This document shows positions 38,405 through 50,165 of a stretch of 64,000 nt of DNA, one piece after another. The stretch lies in the NCBI GenBank assembly GCA_030998015.1, contig JARWMV010000251.1, forward strand, positions 186,001 to 250,000. Direction: 5' to 3'. Below the pieces are notes generated by a model. The model had not been told where the DNA came from, made no database searches, and saw only the letters and a program-made list of their open reading frames with translations. Made by a program: the position numbers and the translations under genes. Position 1 is the first letter of the stretch, and every line of letters begins with the position of its first letter. Source of the stretch: Ceratorhiza oryzae-sativae (Eukaryota > Basidiomycota > Agaricomycetes > Cantharellales > Ceratobasidiaceae).

Positions 38405-40095
38405 TTATCGAGCTTGTGCCGGTTGATTCCAGGAAAGCATGTTCATGTCACCCAATTTCCTATCATTCAATCGTCTTAGCCATCTGGCAATAGACACGGT
38501 CTTACATCTCGACTCACCTCGGGCGCAACAAGTGTCTTGCGGTTCCCGCAATGCCGAGCAACACAAACAGCGCTGCAACCGCGATGTAAGCCCACCCCAA
38601 GAACGGATTCTTTCCTCCGATCCAAGAAACGGTTGAAATCACGATCGCTTTCGTTCCGCCATACTGAGAGACCGGGAAGTCTGGGTACGCGAAGAACCAT
38701 AGGTATAAGTATTCTGAGAAGGAGAGGCAGGATCAAGAGGCGAGACAGCGACGCTTACTGAGATCAACAGTGATTTGGTAGGTTCCCTTTTGCATCACCG
38801 AGCCGTCGTTTCGCCCATAGAGCTTAGTGAAAGTTGGCAATCCTGCGGTGCGCATCCAGTTCTGGAAGTGCTCATCTGCCTTAAGATCGGGAAGATTTGT
38901 CTCGTTGTATCCCTGAGGGAAGCGTTTTCGCCAGTTTGGCGGGGGCACAATTTGGCTAAGATCTGTGTACCCGGGGCGTGAGGAGTATTTGCGACTTTCG
39001 CCAGGCCAAGCAATGTTCTTGCTGCTAAACTCGTATGACGATTGAGCGCTGACCATAGTAAGGTTTGAAAAGGTGTCTAATTTGGAGGGGGGGGGGGTGG
39101 GGTTAATTAACGGCTGATGCAGGTCGTTTGAAGTTCGTACCATTGAACATGGAGTTAGCAATCAATCCACATGGGTATACGATTTTGTCATCCAAGATTG
39201 CAAGGGGCTTGCAGTCTCCACTCTTCAAAGTAGAGGCGCTAACCGCCTTGCCTTTCAATTGATCAGAATCCATGCTCTTGACGTATCGGCGATGATTCTG
39301 GTAGAAGCTCGTGAGGCGGTAATACATGAACACTGGTGGGTGCAAGTCCGCTGGCAACTCGAACTGAATTACACATTGAACGCCGGAGTTGGTAGTCGAC
39401 TCGGCCGTGTTCTTGGTTTGCCATTGAGGCGGAGACGTGACCTTGGCAGAGGAGTCCGAAGAACGCATATCGTAGGAGTATTTCGGGAGAGGTGTCTGTG
39501 TCGATCCTGCCTTCTCGCAGTCGGTATATTCAAGAGTTATCTGGCTGACCTAAAGCGAATCATTAGATGGCTGCAGTAACAAATTGCACTGTTGATTTAC
39601 ATTACCACTGCCCCAGATCAAAAGTCCACCGATAGGCGCAAAGCACAGCCCAACAATGAATAGGATGGGGAGCACGGTCTTGGGGGTGAGAATGGGTTGC
39701 CATGCTTTAAGACGCTGTTGCTTGAACGCGGTGTCTGTTTTATAAATAATTTAATCAGCTCGCACTCTCTGGAGCTTGACAGCTAGGGCAGGTGGAATGC
39801 GTGTGATCCAAGGCTGCCCGATCAGACCAGAGCGTCACAGCTCTATGCTGCAATAGTGGCACCAGGTCCAGAGCGTTTGTTATCGCCGTGTGTTTTCAGC
39901 ACGATCTGTGCCGAGGGCAAAATACCAAAGGCACCCCGCGGAACATACACTACACCCTCCACGTCCCGGCTCTAACACACAATTAAGCCGAAAGCAACAC
40001 TCACTGGCAGGCTCCTTGGACCCAACCTTTGCCTTCTTTCCCTCGCCGTCGTCTCCCTCGTCCTGGGAACCATGCTTCCTCCTGAATATGGCCAT
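38405..40095 (-). CDS. CDC50: Cdc50/Lem3 family subunit of P4-ATPase lipid flippase
   Basis: Two-pass membrane protein that escorts P4-ATPases from the ER and is needed for phospholipid flipping. ATG 40095 starts [22 protein letters not shown] is at 38405-38407. Blocks: [19 protein letters not shown], first membrane helix [26 protein letters not shown], lumenal [25 protein letters not shown] and [19 protein letters not shown] (conserved Cys and N-glycosylation sites), [12 protein letters not shown], second helix [20 protein letters not shown], and C-terminus [13 protein letters not shown]. Several short introns. The intron at 39077-39140 carries an 11-base homopolymer (C on the coding strand) close to its 3' end. 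Confidence 0.9.
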
Positions 40096-41367
40096 TGTTC
40101 AAAATGGATTTTAACGTGAAAAGTCTAGGGGGTGAGTGACGAGAAGGAGGGCCGATCAAGACCTAGTGTCGTCAGGCGGTGGTCGTTGGTTATAGACGAT
40201 TGCCGCGGACGGAGCTATGGTTTTGGTGCGTGAGTTGTCTGGAGCTGGCACGGCGACTGAGGCAGGCTGTGGATGCGGCGTCCCGAAGCTCCTGCCCGTT
40301 ACCAAGCGCGGCCGCACAGCCATGCGTCACGTGGTATAGCCACCCGCGCCTTCACCAAGATTTGCCACCTGGACTTGACCAAGAGTGTTCAACCTTAATA
40401 CTTGCAACGCAACGAATGAGCCGGATAATAATTGGACATAACAATTGGAAGATTTCAAAATCGAATCTTATAATAGCGTCACAGGGAAAGAGCCAATGCT
40501 TACTGACACAATTCATGTTTGCTCGGCGACTCCAACTGAAAGTAGTGTACCTCAACCCGTGGAATTTATCGGGATAATTTATGAAATAACTGACCCCCTG
40601 GTTGAATTGACATTCTTTTCAGCGGCTTGCGCTATTACACATGGGAGAACTGGGTCCCGTCTGAGACTCCAGTTGGCTGGATCTCTCCCACATGCCTAGA
40701 GTTACCGTGATTTTCCGGTTTCGTGTGTGATCGCGCACTTCCCCAGCCGAGTTAGATACCCACGATCTATGGTAGACATATTTCAGCTTCCCGGGTTTGA
40801 GCGGGGCATCGATCAGCTCTTGGCCCTGATTTGGCGCTCGAGTCACACCTCGGGCCTCGGCCAGAATTGACCTTTTTTGTTCCTGTCAGTGCAATACCAT
40901 CATGGGCCTACGCGAAATCTGTGCTTCTCCGAATGTTTGCGCCACACTGATGGATTCCACAACTCTCGGGCTTCGGTTAGTGGATGCCATCTATTGAATA
41001 CGTGAGGTTATATCGTATCCCTCGATCCACGGCCAACAGTATTCATCACTCGTTGAATTTTATATCGGTGCGAAGAGATATTGGGAACCCTATGCAAAAA
41101 GCCGCTCGCCGCGAAGGTAGTAGAAATTTACGCGCAATCGCGTGGAAGATGAGCTATTCCCGACGTCGCATGCTTCAGAGAAGCGCGCTCCCTCATGGCA
41201 CATTCCCCACCATGCCGATAGCTTGTCTACGTGACTGAAGCCCGCATCTAATCGAAGCAGCTGTCTGACAAGCGATCGCGTGTCGCGTTGTCCATATGAT
41301 TACCTCGGCGGGTATGTAAACGCATGCTTTGGCGAAGAGTCCGGACAGTGGCCTCGGTCGTCTCGAT
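40096..41367. other. Divergent intergenic region of 1.3 kb
   Basis: Lies between the divergently transcribed CDC50 (-) and S28 peptidase (+) genes. Several short frames, none with a recognisable product. Presumably two promoters; no clear TATA box chosen. Confidence 0.45.
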
Positions 41368-43952
41368 ATGCGTGGTCTGTTCAGTGTTGCGACCTTTGTT
41401 GTTGCGCTTGTTGGCTCGTCTGGTGTGCTGGGAGCTCGGTTTGTTCCTCCTAGGCCATCGGTCCCCAAGGCAGAGGCCCCTTCTGCTCCCCCTGTTCGGT
41501 AAGTCATCCCTCATGTTGCCTACTCTCACCTCTTCACTAAATGGCGGGCGTGAGCAGATCAAGCAATGGGACCTTACAAGTTCTACCGCCTTATGACACC
41601 ATTTACTACTTCGACCAGCTGATTGATCACCACAATCCATCGTTAGGAACCTTTAAGCAAAGGTGCGAAGGTTCGCTGTTAGTCTTGAGATGCCTCTAAT
41701 GCGGAATACGTCGACAGGTACTATTTCACATATGAGGTGCGAAACAAAAACGATACTCGTACATCATTGATTTTAATATTAACTTATTTACCAGTTCTAC
41801 CAACCAGGTGGCCCGATCGTATGTCCCTTAGATTGTCCTACCTTGCCCACTCTTACTATTTCGAATAGATCCTTAACACGCCCGGAGAGTCTAATATGGA
41901 AGGCTACTCGGGGTATCTCACCAACCGGACATTACCGGGCCAAATCGCTCAGGCAGCCAACGGCGCAGTTGGTATGCTTAACAATGCAACCTGCGAGAAA
42001 ACCTCTTTCTAATGTTATCTCAAGTCTTCTTGGAGCATCGCTTCTTTGGTCAATCGAACCCATATCCAAACTTGAACGATACATCTCTCAAGTACCTGTC
42101 TGTAGATCAAGCCATTGAAGGTCAGGGAGTGTCCGAAATATATCTATCCGTAAATACTTACGCTTCTGCACAATCTAGATCTCGACTATTTCGCCAACAA
42201 CGTGCACCTGCCTATGCCTGGCGGTGACCAAGTGCCGGCTAGCAAAGCTCCTTGGATTCTGATCGGTGGAAGTTATCCAGGAGCGCTCACCAGCTGGACG
42301 ATGGTCGCGTAAGCATTCCTTGCAGTTCTTTGCAGAAAATCAAATTACAACCTGCTTTACAGCAAACCAGGTCTGTTCTGGGCTGGGTATGCGTCTTCCG
42401 CCGTAGTCCAGGCTATCAACTGGTACTGGGGTTACTTTGAACCAGTTCGTCAGTATATGCCCAGGAACTGTTCATCAGATGTTCAGAAGGTAAGTCCCCA
42501 ACGTCGTTAGAGCAATTGCAGCCCCTAAAGATTAGAACAAAGGTCGTCAACCATGTCGATTTTACCTTCACATTTGGGACTCGTAGACAGATTCAATCGC
42601 TCAAGGAGACTTTGGGGATGGGTAACTTGAGTCACGTTGATGACGTCGCAGGAACTTGTAAGGGACGATATCCATACACCCCGAGATTTATACTAACTCA
42701 GGGGTTGCTAGTGCGCAATCCTTTATGGACGTGGTACGTCTCCCCTATTACAGCTTACAAATTGGTTCGCGTATTCACCCGCTGCTCGATTCTAGGCAAA
42801 GTCTCCAACCCGGACAGAGTGATCAGAGTTTCTATAAATTCTGCGATGCACTTGAAGTGAAGGATGGCGTGTCCGCCGGCCCGAGTGGATGGGGGCTTGA
42901 CCACGCTCTGACCGCCTATGGGAATTACATGAAGGACTACATACCTACGAGTGAGCGGGGCGATTGATATTAGCCGAATGACGCTCACACATATTCCTAG
43001 TCTGTGGTTCAAGTACTCAAGAAGAGTGCCTTGGCTCCTACAATCCCAATTCTACATTCTATACAAGTACCGCAGTCGATAACAGCTGGCGTTCCTGGAA
43101 TTGGCTATTGTGAGTAACTCTTGGAATTGGGGCCATTTTACGATCGCTAATGAATGGTCTTATCAGGTGCAATGAATTTGGTTCGTTCATGTATATCATA
43201 TTGGCTTCTCCTCTGCTAACCTCCCTCTTTCAGGGTTTGCTCAAGCAGGTGCACCGCTCTTGTGGCCTTCCATCGTCACACGCCTGGTTGTCCCACCCTA
43301 CGATATGGTGAGTGGCACCAACAGCCTATTAGTGGTGCTGGGTCATTCAAATCATCCCTTTTAGCGTCAATGCCCATACTTTTACCCCAACGCCTTCCCT
43401 AAGCCTCGAGCACCGAACACCCTCAATATTAATCTCAAATACAAAGGTTGGAATGTCAATGTACCACGCCTATTCTTTGCCAATGGCAAGCGTAAGTACA
43501 AGCATTCACACGTAACATGTATGCACTGACAGAACCTAGGGGATCCTTGGCGCGAGGCGACCGTCAGCGCGGACTTCTACAACCGCAAATCGACCGACTT
43601 GCAGCCCATTGCAGTCTCTGACGGCTTCCACTGTTCTGACCTGCTCACCCGCTTCGGTACAGCAGACCCGACTGTGCTCGCCGTTCAAAAGCTCGCGCTC
43701 GCGTATATGACCAAGTGGATCAAGGAGTGGCAATTGAAGCATCCCGAAGCACTGAAGGGAGGGCCTGGCGTAACGGTCATTGATCCGGCTACAGTCCAAG
43801 CTCCTCCCGCCTTTGCCCCCGCAGCATCACCCCCTTCGAACCCACCGCCTATTACCATTCCCGCAAACGTAACCGTTCCGGCCAGTGCGCCGGCCCCCAT
43901 AAACAGGCAGGCGAAAAAGATTATACAAAATTCGTTCAATTTCGGAAGCTAG
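41368..43952 (+). CDS. Secreted serine peptidase, family S28
   Basis: Secreted prolyl-carboxypeptidase-like enzyme. ATG 41368; a signal peptide of about 22 residues (MRGLFSVATFVVALVGSSG...). First exon 41368-41498; a second starting near 41558 joins in frame to QVLPPYDTIYYFDQLIDHHN. About 13 short introns follow to TAG 43950-43952. Catalytic elements: Ser in ILIGGSYPGALTSW, Asp in NGKRDPWREATVSA, His in DGFHCSDLLTRF. Other blocks: GPIILNTPGESNMEGYSGYL, MLEHRFFGQSNPY, YLSVDQAIEDLDYF. The C-terminus is a Pro/Ala-rich tail (PAFAPAASPPSNPPPITIPA) that looks disordered or O-glycosylated. Likely degrades proline-rich peptides outside the cell. Confidence 0.88.
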
Positions 43953-44552
43953 GGGTAATTGGTTGTCTTCGCTGCGCTCGGCGCGAGTCCTCCAACCCGC
44001 TGTGCCTCAGCTTTGTGTTAGACATGTCCTCCCAATTAAATTGCAATTCCTTCGTATATGCGCATGAATCGGACTTCATTGCAGTACAGGCTGGTTGTTT
44101 TTCTACCAGAGGTGAGATATGCGCAAGTCCTACCAAAGCCGCACTGGATCAACCCAGCAGTGATTCCTAACTGAAATGACCATTAGCTGGTTCGTAATTC
44201 TCGAGCAGAACATTTTGGGCCTTGGCCCGCTTAGTGATGATAACTGGAACCTGACGTAGCTCTGTTCTATTCTGAGAAGAAAGTGACAGGAGTTGCTCCA
44301 TATGTAGTCCGGCAGACCCAGCGCGATTGCCCGGCTAACACCTCCGTGCGTTTGTTTTTTCCTTAAAGCAGTCGAGTGGAACAGAGGATTTTGTAGTCAC
44401 TAATGCTACACGCCAATCCATTCCAAACAACCTCAGTGACTACGCTCATAGTTAGTGACGCAATGAGCTCTCCTCGTGTATGCACGCGCCACGGCCGACA
44501 ATTTCACGCCACGGAAAGCAACTATATTCTCCCGTAAGTGACAAAATCAGCC
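43953..44552. other. Intergenic region
   Basis: About 600 bases between two plus-strand genes. No motif, repeat or RNA recognised. Confidence 0.4.
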
Positions 44553-45851
44553 ATGGCATGTCCTCAAATTGCGCCATATAGTAACGACGAAGAGGAACAC
44601 AAACGACTAAGCTATCAGCATGAAGCAATTAAGCTCATGGTCGGTGAGTTTGCAGTGTTGTTCTTCATAGGACGCACTATAACTCGCTTACGTTGACTTA
44701 TACTCCCGGACTAGGCGCCAACTATGCAGCCCCGTTGCCTCAGCTGAACAATGGTCAAGGCCCACATAGTATCCTTGACATTTGTAGCGGAAGCGGGCAG
44801 TGGGTACTAGAGGTATCCCCACACAGTTCTTTAGTCAAGGATGTTATTGAAGGCATTTGAACCGTTAGATCGCACAAGAATTTCCTCAGGCAAAAGTGGT
44901 TGGGATCGATTCGAGCAAGCCGGCGATAAAGTCCGTACCAACAGTGAGATGAACAAAAACCCAGCTGACCTTATTTACATAGCACCCAGCACACGCAGTC
45001 ACCTAATGCGTCCTTTCTAATAGGAGACATCAGTTGGTATCTATAACAAAAATGATCAACTATGTCCGCTAATATGGTGTTGACAGAGCAAGGACTTCCC
45101 TTCGAAGCATCATCATTTGATGTCGTGCATATGCGCATGGTACCCAGCGTATGGTACACATTTTTGAGTTTATGCTTAGCTTGCTTATTATCCATTAGAT
45201 ACAAGAAAGGACAGAAATATGCAAGGAGATCCATCGAATTCTCCAGCCAGGTATGTTATCACCTGTCTTTAACTTTGTCTGACCCCACTAATATAAACAG
45301 GGGGGTTGATCCTGCTTTGTGAGCCTGGGGAGCGGGTGTCTCATTTAGGGATAAACCTGCCGCCAGAACTTGTTGCTATCACGAACGCAGTGGTGGCGAC
45401 TCAGCACTTTCGGGAGATAAAATGTCCAGCACCAGATGAAGCCAGGACAGGTTCGCAAGAAAACGCTTGGGCTATGGCAACGAAGATAGGAGCTTCTATT
45501 AAAGGCTCACCTACCATGTGGGCCAACGTACAAGAGACAAAACTCACTATACCAATTGGTGTCTGGTCGGACGGTGCGTTCGGGTTTCCACAATGAATCA
45601 CGAACTGCAATTGATTGTAAAGCAACAACCATGTAGACGAGAAGGGGCGAAAGGCTGGGGGCCTCCTCCAGTATTGCATACCAGGGCTTTTCAAAGCAGC
45701 ACGTCCAGCCATTGTTGACGAGGGCATACTTTCGAGAGAGCGGGTGGACGAGCTGTTAGCCAAAGTAGAAGCAACGTTCGGGCCGGAAGCAAGACGGTGG
45801 CAGATAGAATGGCCATTCCGTTTCGTGTGGGCAGAAAGGATAGAAGTATAG
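44553..45851 (+). CDS. SAM-dependent methyltransferase
   Basis: Class I methyltransferase. The first exon 44553-44643 (ACPQIAPYSNDEEEHKRL...) joins in frame to GANYAAPLPQLNNGQGPHSI. Motif I is SILDICSGSGQWVLE, followed by VVGIDSS. Motif IV region is EASSFDVVHMRMVPS and motif V/VI region is EICKEIHRILQPGGLILLCEPG. The end of the protein (RWQIEWPFRFVWAERIEV, TAG 45849-45851) is recovered by an intron at about 45573-45634. The short stretch between KSVPT and EQGLPFEASSF is unresolved: an exon of only 13 nt (about 45023-45035) would restore frame. This resembles fungal secondary-metabolism or UbiE-like methyltransferases; the substrate is unknown. Confidence 0.75.
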
Positions 45852-46282
45852 AGTTTTGATAGCTTGCACCATTTTATATGCGTTGTTCAGTACCACTTAC
45901 CTACCAAGCCCATATATTCGTGAGCGATCTCCGGAGACTAAATCCACAAATGTTTTGAAAATTCGATGCATCAGAGAAGCTGCGTCGTTGGATGCAAATG
46001 AAAGCGCGATGTTTGGTGACAAGAAAAGGCTACCTTTAATAATGGGAGAAGAAGGTATGCTTGTCTATGTACCTAAAACAGCCAGCACTCCAACTAAGAA
46101 GCCCATGAATTCCTATGGTCAACAACCAACATTATTTAGCCCATGTGTTACAATAAATAGTTTCAAAGACGCGTATCTTCAATTATCATTTTATATCCGA
46201 CCCTTCATTTAGAAATAACCGTAGTTTTCATGCTCCCTTGCTTCTCCACCTCTAGCTGTGATAGCTCGATTATATCGAGTTC
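45852..46282. other. Convergent intergenic region
   Basis: 3' flanks of the methyltransferase and the first RTA1-like gene. The plus frame 45856-46212 directly after the methyltransferase stop has no promoter and no recognised content. Confidence 0.45.
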
Positions 46283-47573
46283 TATTGACGAAGAACCTTC
46301 TCCGTAGCGTCAATTGATGGTCGCCTCTTAAGATCAAGTAGCTTGTTTCCAAAGTCCTTGATGAGATATCCGGGATGGAACACATTGAAAACCTAGGGCA
46401 GCAAAGTAAATTAGATACTGCTTTGTTGCTAGATTTACGGGTGCGAGACGCACCACCATAGCTACAATAATTGCTCCCCCGTCAAACCAGTTGAACCACT
46501 TTTCAGTCGAGATGATTGTTCCATTCCTAAAAGTGCGAACGTGTCAGCAGGGTGGGAATAACAACGACGAAGAATAACGCACCATCCATCTGTGAGCTCG
46601 ATTGTTCGGTAGACACTCCGAACCAGAATAAACAAGCTTGCGATTGCCAGCCCTAGCATCATGAGCGACACACCCTTTGGTAAACTCTTCCACCCAACAA
46701 ATCGGGGTTTGTCCAAAGTCTCCGCGTTCCGGACGGGCCGGCTCCAGGCAAATCGAACGGCGAACTCGATGAAAAGGATGTCAAAGAGTGTGACAGCTGC
46801 AAGTTGTATGACAATTCCGGAGAGCATGATGTTGCCACCGCGATTAGCACCTTCGAGTGTAGCAGCGATAGATGCAATGGCCCCTCCGATGGCTTGAAGG
46901 CAGAGGGCAGTTACATCGGCTGTAAGAAAGATGGCGAGGTCTAGAGCACAGCATACACAAAGTCAATGGCAAAATCCATGACAGAAGGTCGCGGCAACAT
47001 ACAAAGACGTGGCGACATACGACTATATTCTTGACCAACTTCGCTGATGATCCGAGGGAGAATTAGGAACATTGCGGCGGTGATGAACGACGGTGCCATA
47101 ATGGTTGTGCAAATTCTAGAGCGCATCTGGTAAGCCATAAGAGCGGGCCACCAGCACGATCACATACTGCATCATGAAGGGGCCAGAATCGGTGGTATTG
47201 AAATGCCCCCAAAGCCGGCCAGACCAACCAAGGATCTCCACCAGCCCACAAAGAGCAACGGTTGGAAGCATGTACCACACTTTCAGACGGAGTGCCTGGA
47301 ATACGTGTACAGCTGTAACACCTTAAAATCAGAATACGATTTTCGGTTTGGGAGCAGCGGGAACTTAACTGGTTGTGAAACCAAACAAACTAATGAAAAG
47401 TGCGCAGATCCACAAAGTAGTTACATAATTGAAGGGGTTCCCGTCGCCGGCACTAGTCGAATCGGCGCGAGGCGCTGCATGTATTGAGTAACAGCAATCA
47501 AGACCCGGGTAATGAAGCCAATGACAGCGCCGCAAGACTAACCAATTATCGTTTCGAGAGATGTGGGAGCCAT
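46283..47573 (-). CDS. RTA1-like seven-helix membrane protein, copy A
   Basis: RTA1-like proteins (fungal lipid-translocating exporter family) are seven-helix membrane proteins linked to resistance against membrane-active compounds. ATG 47573 (APTSLETII), stop 46283-46285. Blocks: GNPFNYVTTLWICALFISLF, WYMLPTVALCGLVEILGWSG, IMAPSFITAAMFLILPRIIS, GGNIMLSGIVIQLAAVTLF, LMMLGLAIASLFILVRSVYR, TIELTDGW, WFNWFDGGAI and the family end FNVFHPGYLI. About eight short introns. Paired head to tail with copy B at 48073-49364; the two are clearly paralogous along their length. A short extracellular N-terminus precedes the first helix. Confidence 0.82.
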
Positions 47574-48072
47574 CAATCTAGGAATGTGAGGGTTGATATA
47601 GAATTAAAGTGAGTTTTGACAGTGGTCCATAACACTAACGAGCAAGCCCTTATATACAATGTTCGGGGCGATGATCATTCTTGTGACGAGAAATCGAGAG
47701 CGTACCCATCGCGAGTACACTTCGGTCGAGCATTAGTTCACCCTCGGTCATATCCCTTCGCCTCGCCGTTATCAAAGCCGAGATATGGTACACTCATCAT
47801 TCTTAGCCGAGGGTCATTCGGCGTTCCACAGACTCTAGGCTAGCACTGCCTTATGCCCAGCATGTGAACGGTGAGGGATGACCGGGGTTCAACGACGATC
47901 GGAATGACTTCATCGGTGAACCTAAAACAATCGAACCGCAACTTCCTGAGCCAATTAATTGATTTTCAAACCTAGTATACACATTATGTTCTCAGGAGTC
48001 TGGTACTTGTACGTCTCCGGGATTCACAGTCGGTCTCTGCTCGTCGACCCGATTTGAGTGACAATTATCCAG
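47574..48072. other. Spacer between the two RTA1-like genes
   Basis: About 500 bases with no coding content recognised; presumably 3' UTR of copy B and promoter of copy A. Confidence 0.45.
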
Positions 48073-49364
48073 TCATGGGGATGTGGTCTTCTCAGCTGTT
48101 TCAACAGATGAGGACCTGTTAAAGTCAAGGAGTTTGTTTCCAAAATGACCAATAAGATAGCCAGGATGGAACAAGTTAAAAGCCTGAAGAAACAAAGTCA
48201 AGTGAGCATCATGTCACTTTTGAGCATGTGCATGCGAGGCGTACCACCATGGCGACTACAATCGCTCCCCCATCAAACCAATTGAACCACTTTTCAGTCG
48301 AGATGATAGTCCCAGTCCTGCATCGTGGCATCGTCATGAGCCGACATATCGAGTAGCGAAGAACTCTCTTACCATCCATCCGACAGCTCGATGGTTCGGT
48401 AGACACTCCGGACCAAAATGAAGGTGCTCGCGAATGCCAGGCCAAGCATCATGAGTGGCAGACCCTTTGGCAAAGTCCTCCATCCTCCGAGTTTGGTTCC
48501 GTGGGGAGTTTTCAGGTTTCTAACGGGTCGGCTTAGACCGAATCTAAGAGCGAACTCAATCGAGAGAAGGCTAAACAACAAAACGGCGGCGAGCTGAATG
48601 ACGATTCCAGCGAGCATAGTGTTTCCGCCACGGTTCGCTCCTTTTAGATTTGTGGCAGACGATGCGAGTGCACCGCCAATGGCCTGAAGACAGAGAGCAG
48701 TCACGTCTGCTGTGAGGAAAACCCCAAGGTCTGGTGAGCGCATACAGCTGGTAAGTGTTATAAGAAAGGGTGCCAGAGCGCGATTGTGACGTACAAAGAC
48801 GAGGAGGCATCCGGCTATACTCTTGGCCAACCTCGCTGACAATTCGAGGGAGAATAAGGAACATCGCGGCTGTCATAAAGGATGGCGCCATGATGGTAGT
48901 GCAAATCCTAGGTTGGTGATGAGTGACTTATAGCATTCAACTGCCGAGAGGCGCACGTACTGCATCATGAATGGCTCGCGGTTGAAAGTGCTAAAGTGTC
49001 CCCAGAGGCGGCCAGACCAACCAAGGGTCTCGACAGCCCCGCAGAGGGCCACTGTTGGAAGCATGTACCATACTTTCAATCGGGTGGCCTGTACAACGTG
49101 TATGACTAGAACATCCCAACGTTAGACTATACTAAGCGCAAACCGTGGGCAAAGGCTCAACTCGTTGTGAGACCAAACAAGGCGATAAAGAGTGCACAGA
49201 CCCACAAAGTCGGCACATAATTGAATGGGTTGTAGTTGACACCGTGGCCAGAAGTGTTGGCGCGAGACGCTAGGTGTGTTCAATGAATTAGAATCCAGAC
49301 TCGTAGAAAGACTAGGCTGATGTATAAACTGACTAATGATTGAGCTAAGACACACTAGTGCCAT
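48073..49364 (-). CDS. RTA1-like seven-helix membrane protein, copy B
   Basis: Tandem paralogue of copy A with the same exon pattern. ATG 49364 (ALVCLSSII), the first intron joins to TSRANTSGHGVNYNPFNYV, stop at 48073-48075. Blocks: PTLWVCALFIALFGLTT, LKVWYMLPTVALCGAVETLG, RLWGHFSTFNREPFMMQ, IMAPSFMTAAMFLILPRIVS, DLGVFLTADVTALCLQAIGG, LMMLGLAFASTFILVRSVYR, TIELSDGW, TEKWFNWFDGGAIVVAMVV, and FNLFHPGYLIGHFGNKLLDF. The pair A/B share long identical stretches around STEKWFNWFDGGA and GWSGRLWGHF. No disruption seen. Confidence 0.83.
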
Positions 49365-50165
49365 CGCTTGAAAGGAAGTATGATTCGTAAGAGTTTAGAG
49401 GGTATTCAATTTTGGACAAGCGCACTACCGGGCTTTATACGTATGCTTCGAGCTTTCAGCGGCGAGTCCTTTGCTAAATGCGTAGACATCGCTCACGGAG
49501 AAACAGTGTTTGCTCCTGGCGATGTGGCTCCTCCTGAATCCTGCTGCGCTCGATTTTCCAGCTGGAACTTTAAACTGCTTGCGGCACAGTACTCATTCCA
49601 AAAGCCGAGCTAGACTCAGACCGGCCCACCTCGGCGACGAGAGTGATCGGAATGACCTCACGAAAAGATCCGGGTCACGCATGCAAGGTCACAAACGATC
49701 GGCGTGATATCGACAGAACGAGAGATTATTAACATGTCAATAAGTTTGAGGTTTGGTATAGATGCAAAGAAAACCGAGACATATTTCTGACGAGTCAGTC
49801 CATGTAGCGATGTTGGAGAGAGAGAGAGAGGAAGAGAAAACGAGCGAAACAGGCGGGAGCTACAAAGCAAACAAACACATCTATAGGACGGCGAAAAGTT
49901 ACCATGCAGAATCCGGCCCACATGGTTGGGGTAGATGGGACAGAGGATACCAAAAAGAGGAGCTCGCCGAGTTATTTTGTTCATTGTCTGAGATTCGAAA
50001 GTCCAGGCGAATGCGGCGGCGCACCACCCGGCCTCGTTGAATAGTGATCCAAAAACCCAAACGTTACGCTCCCGGTCGGAGATACCGGTACACGTGGCTC
50101 CTCGTCCTCGGGATTCGGTCCCCATCGTCGCCCACCTGCACCTGCACCTACACCTACAACCAAAA
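49365..50165. other. Intergenic region with a GA microsatellite
   Basis: About 800 bases between the RTA1 copy B promoter and the 3' end of the copper radical oxidase. A (GA)n tract lies at about 49816-49831. No convincing gene. Confidence 0.45.

Noticed and set aside
45856..46212. Plus-strand frame after the methyltransferase
   Set aside because: It starts five bases after the methyltransferase stop, in its 3' UTR, with no recognised content.
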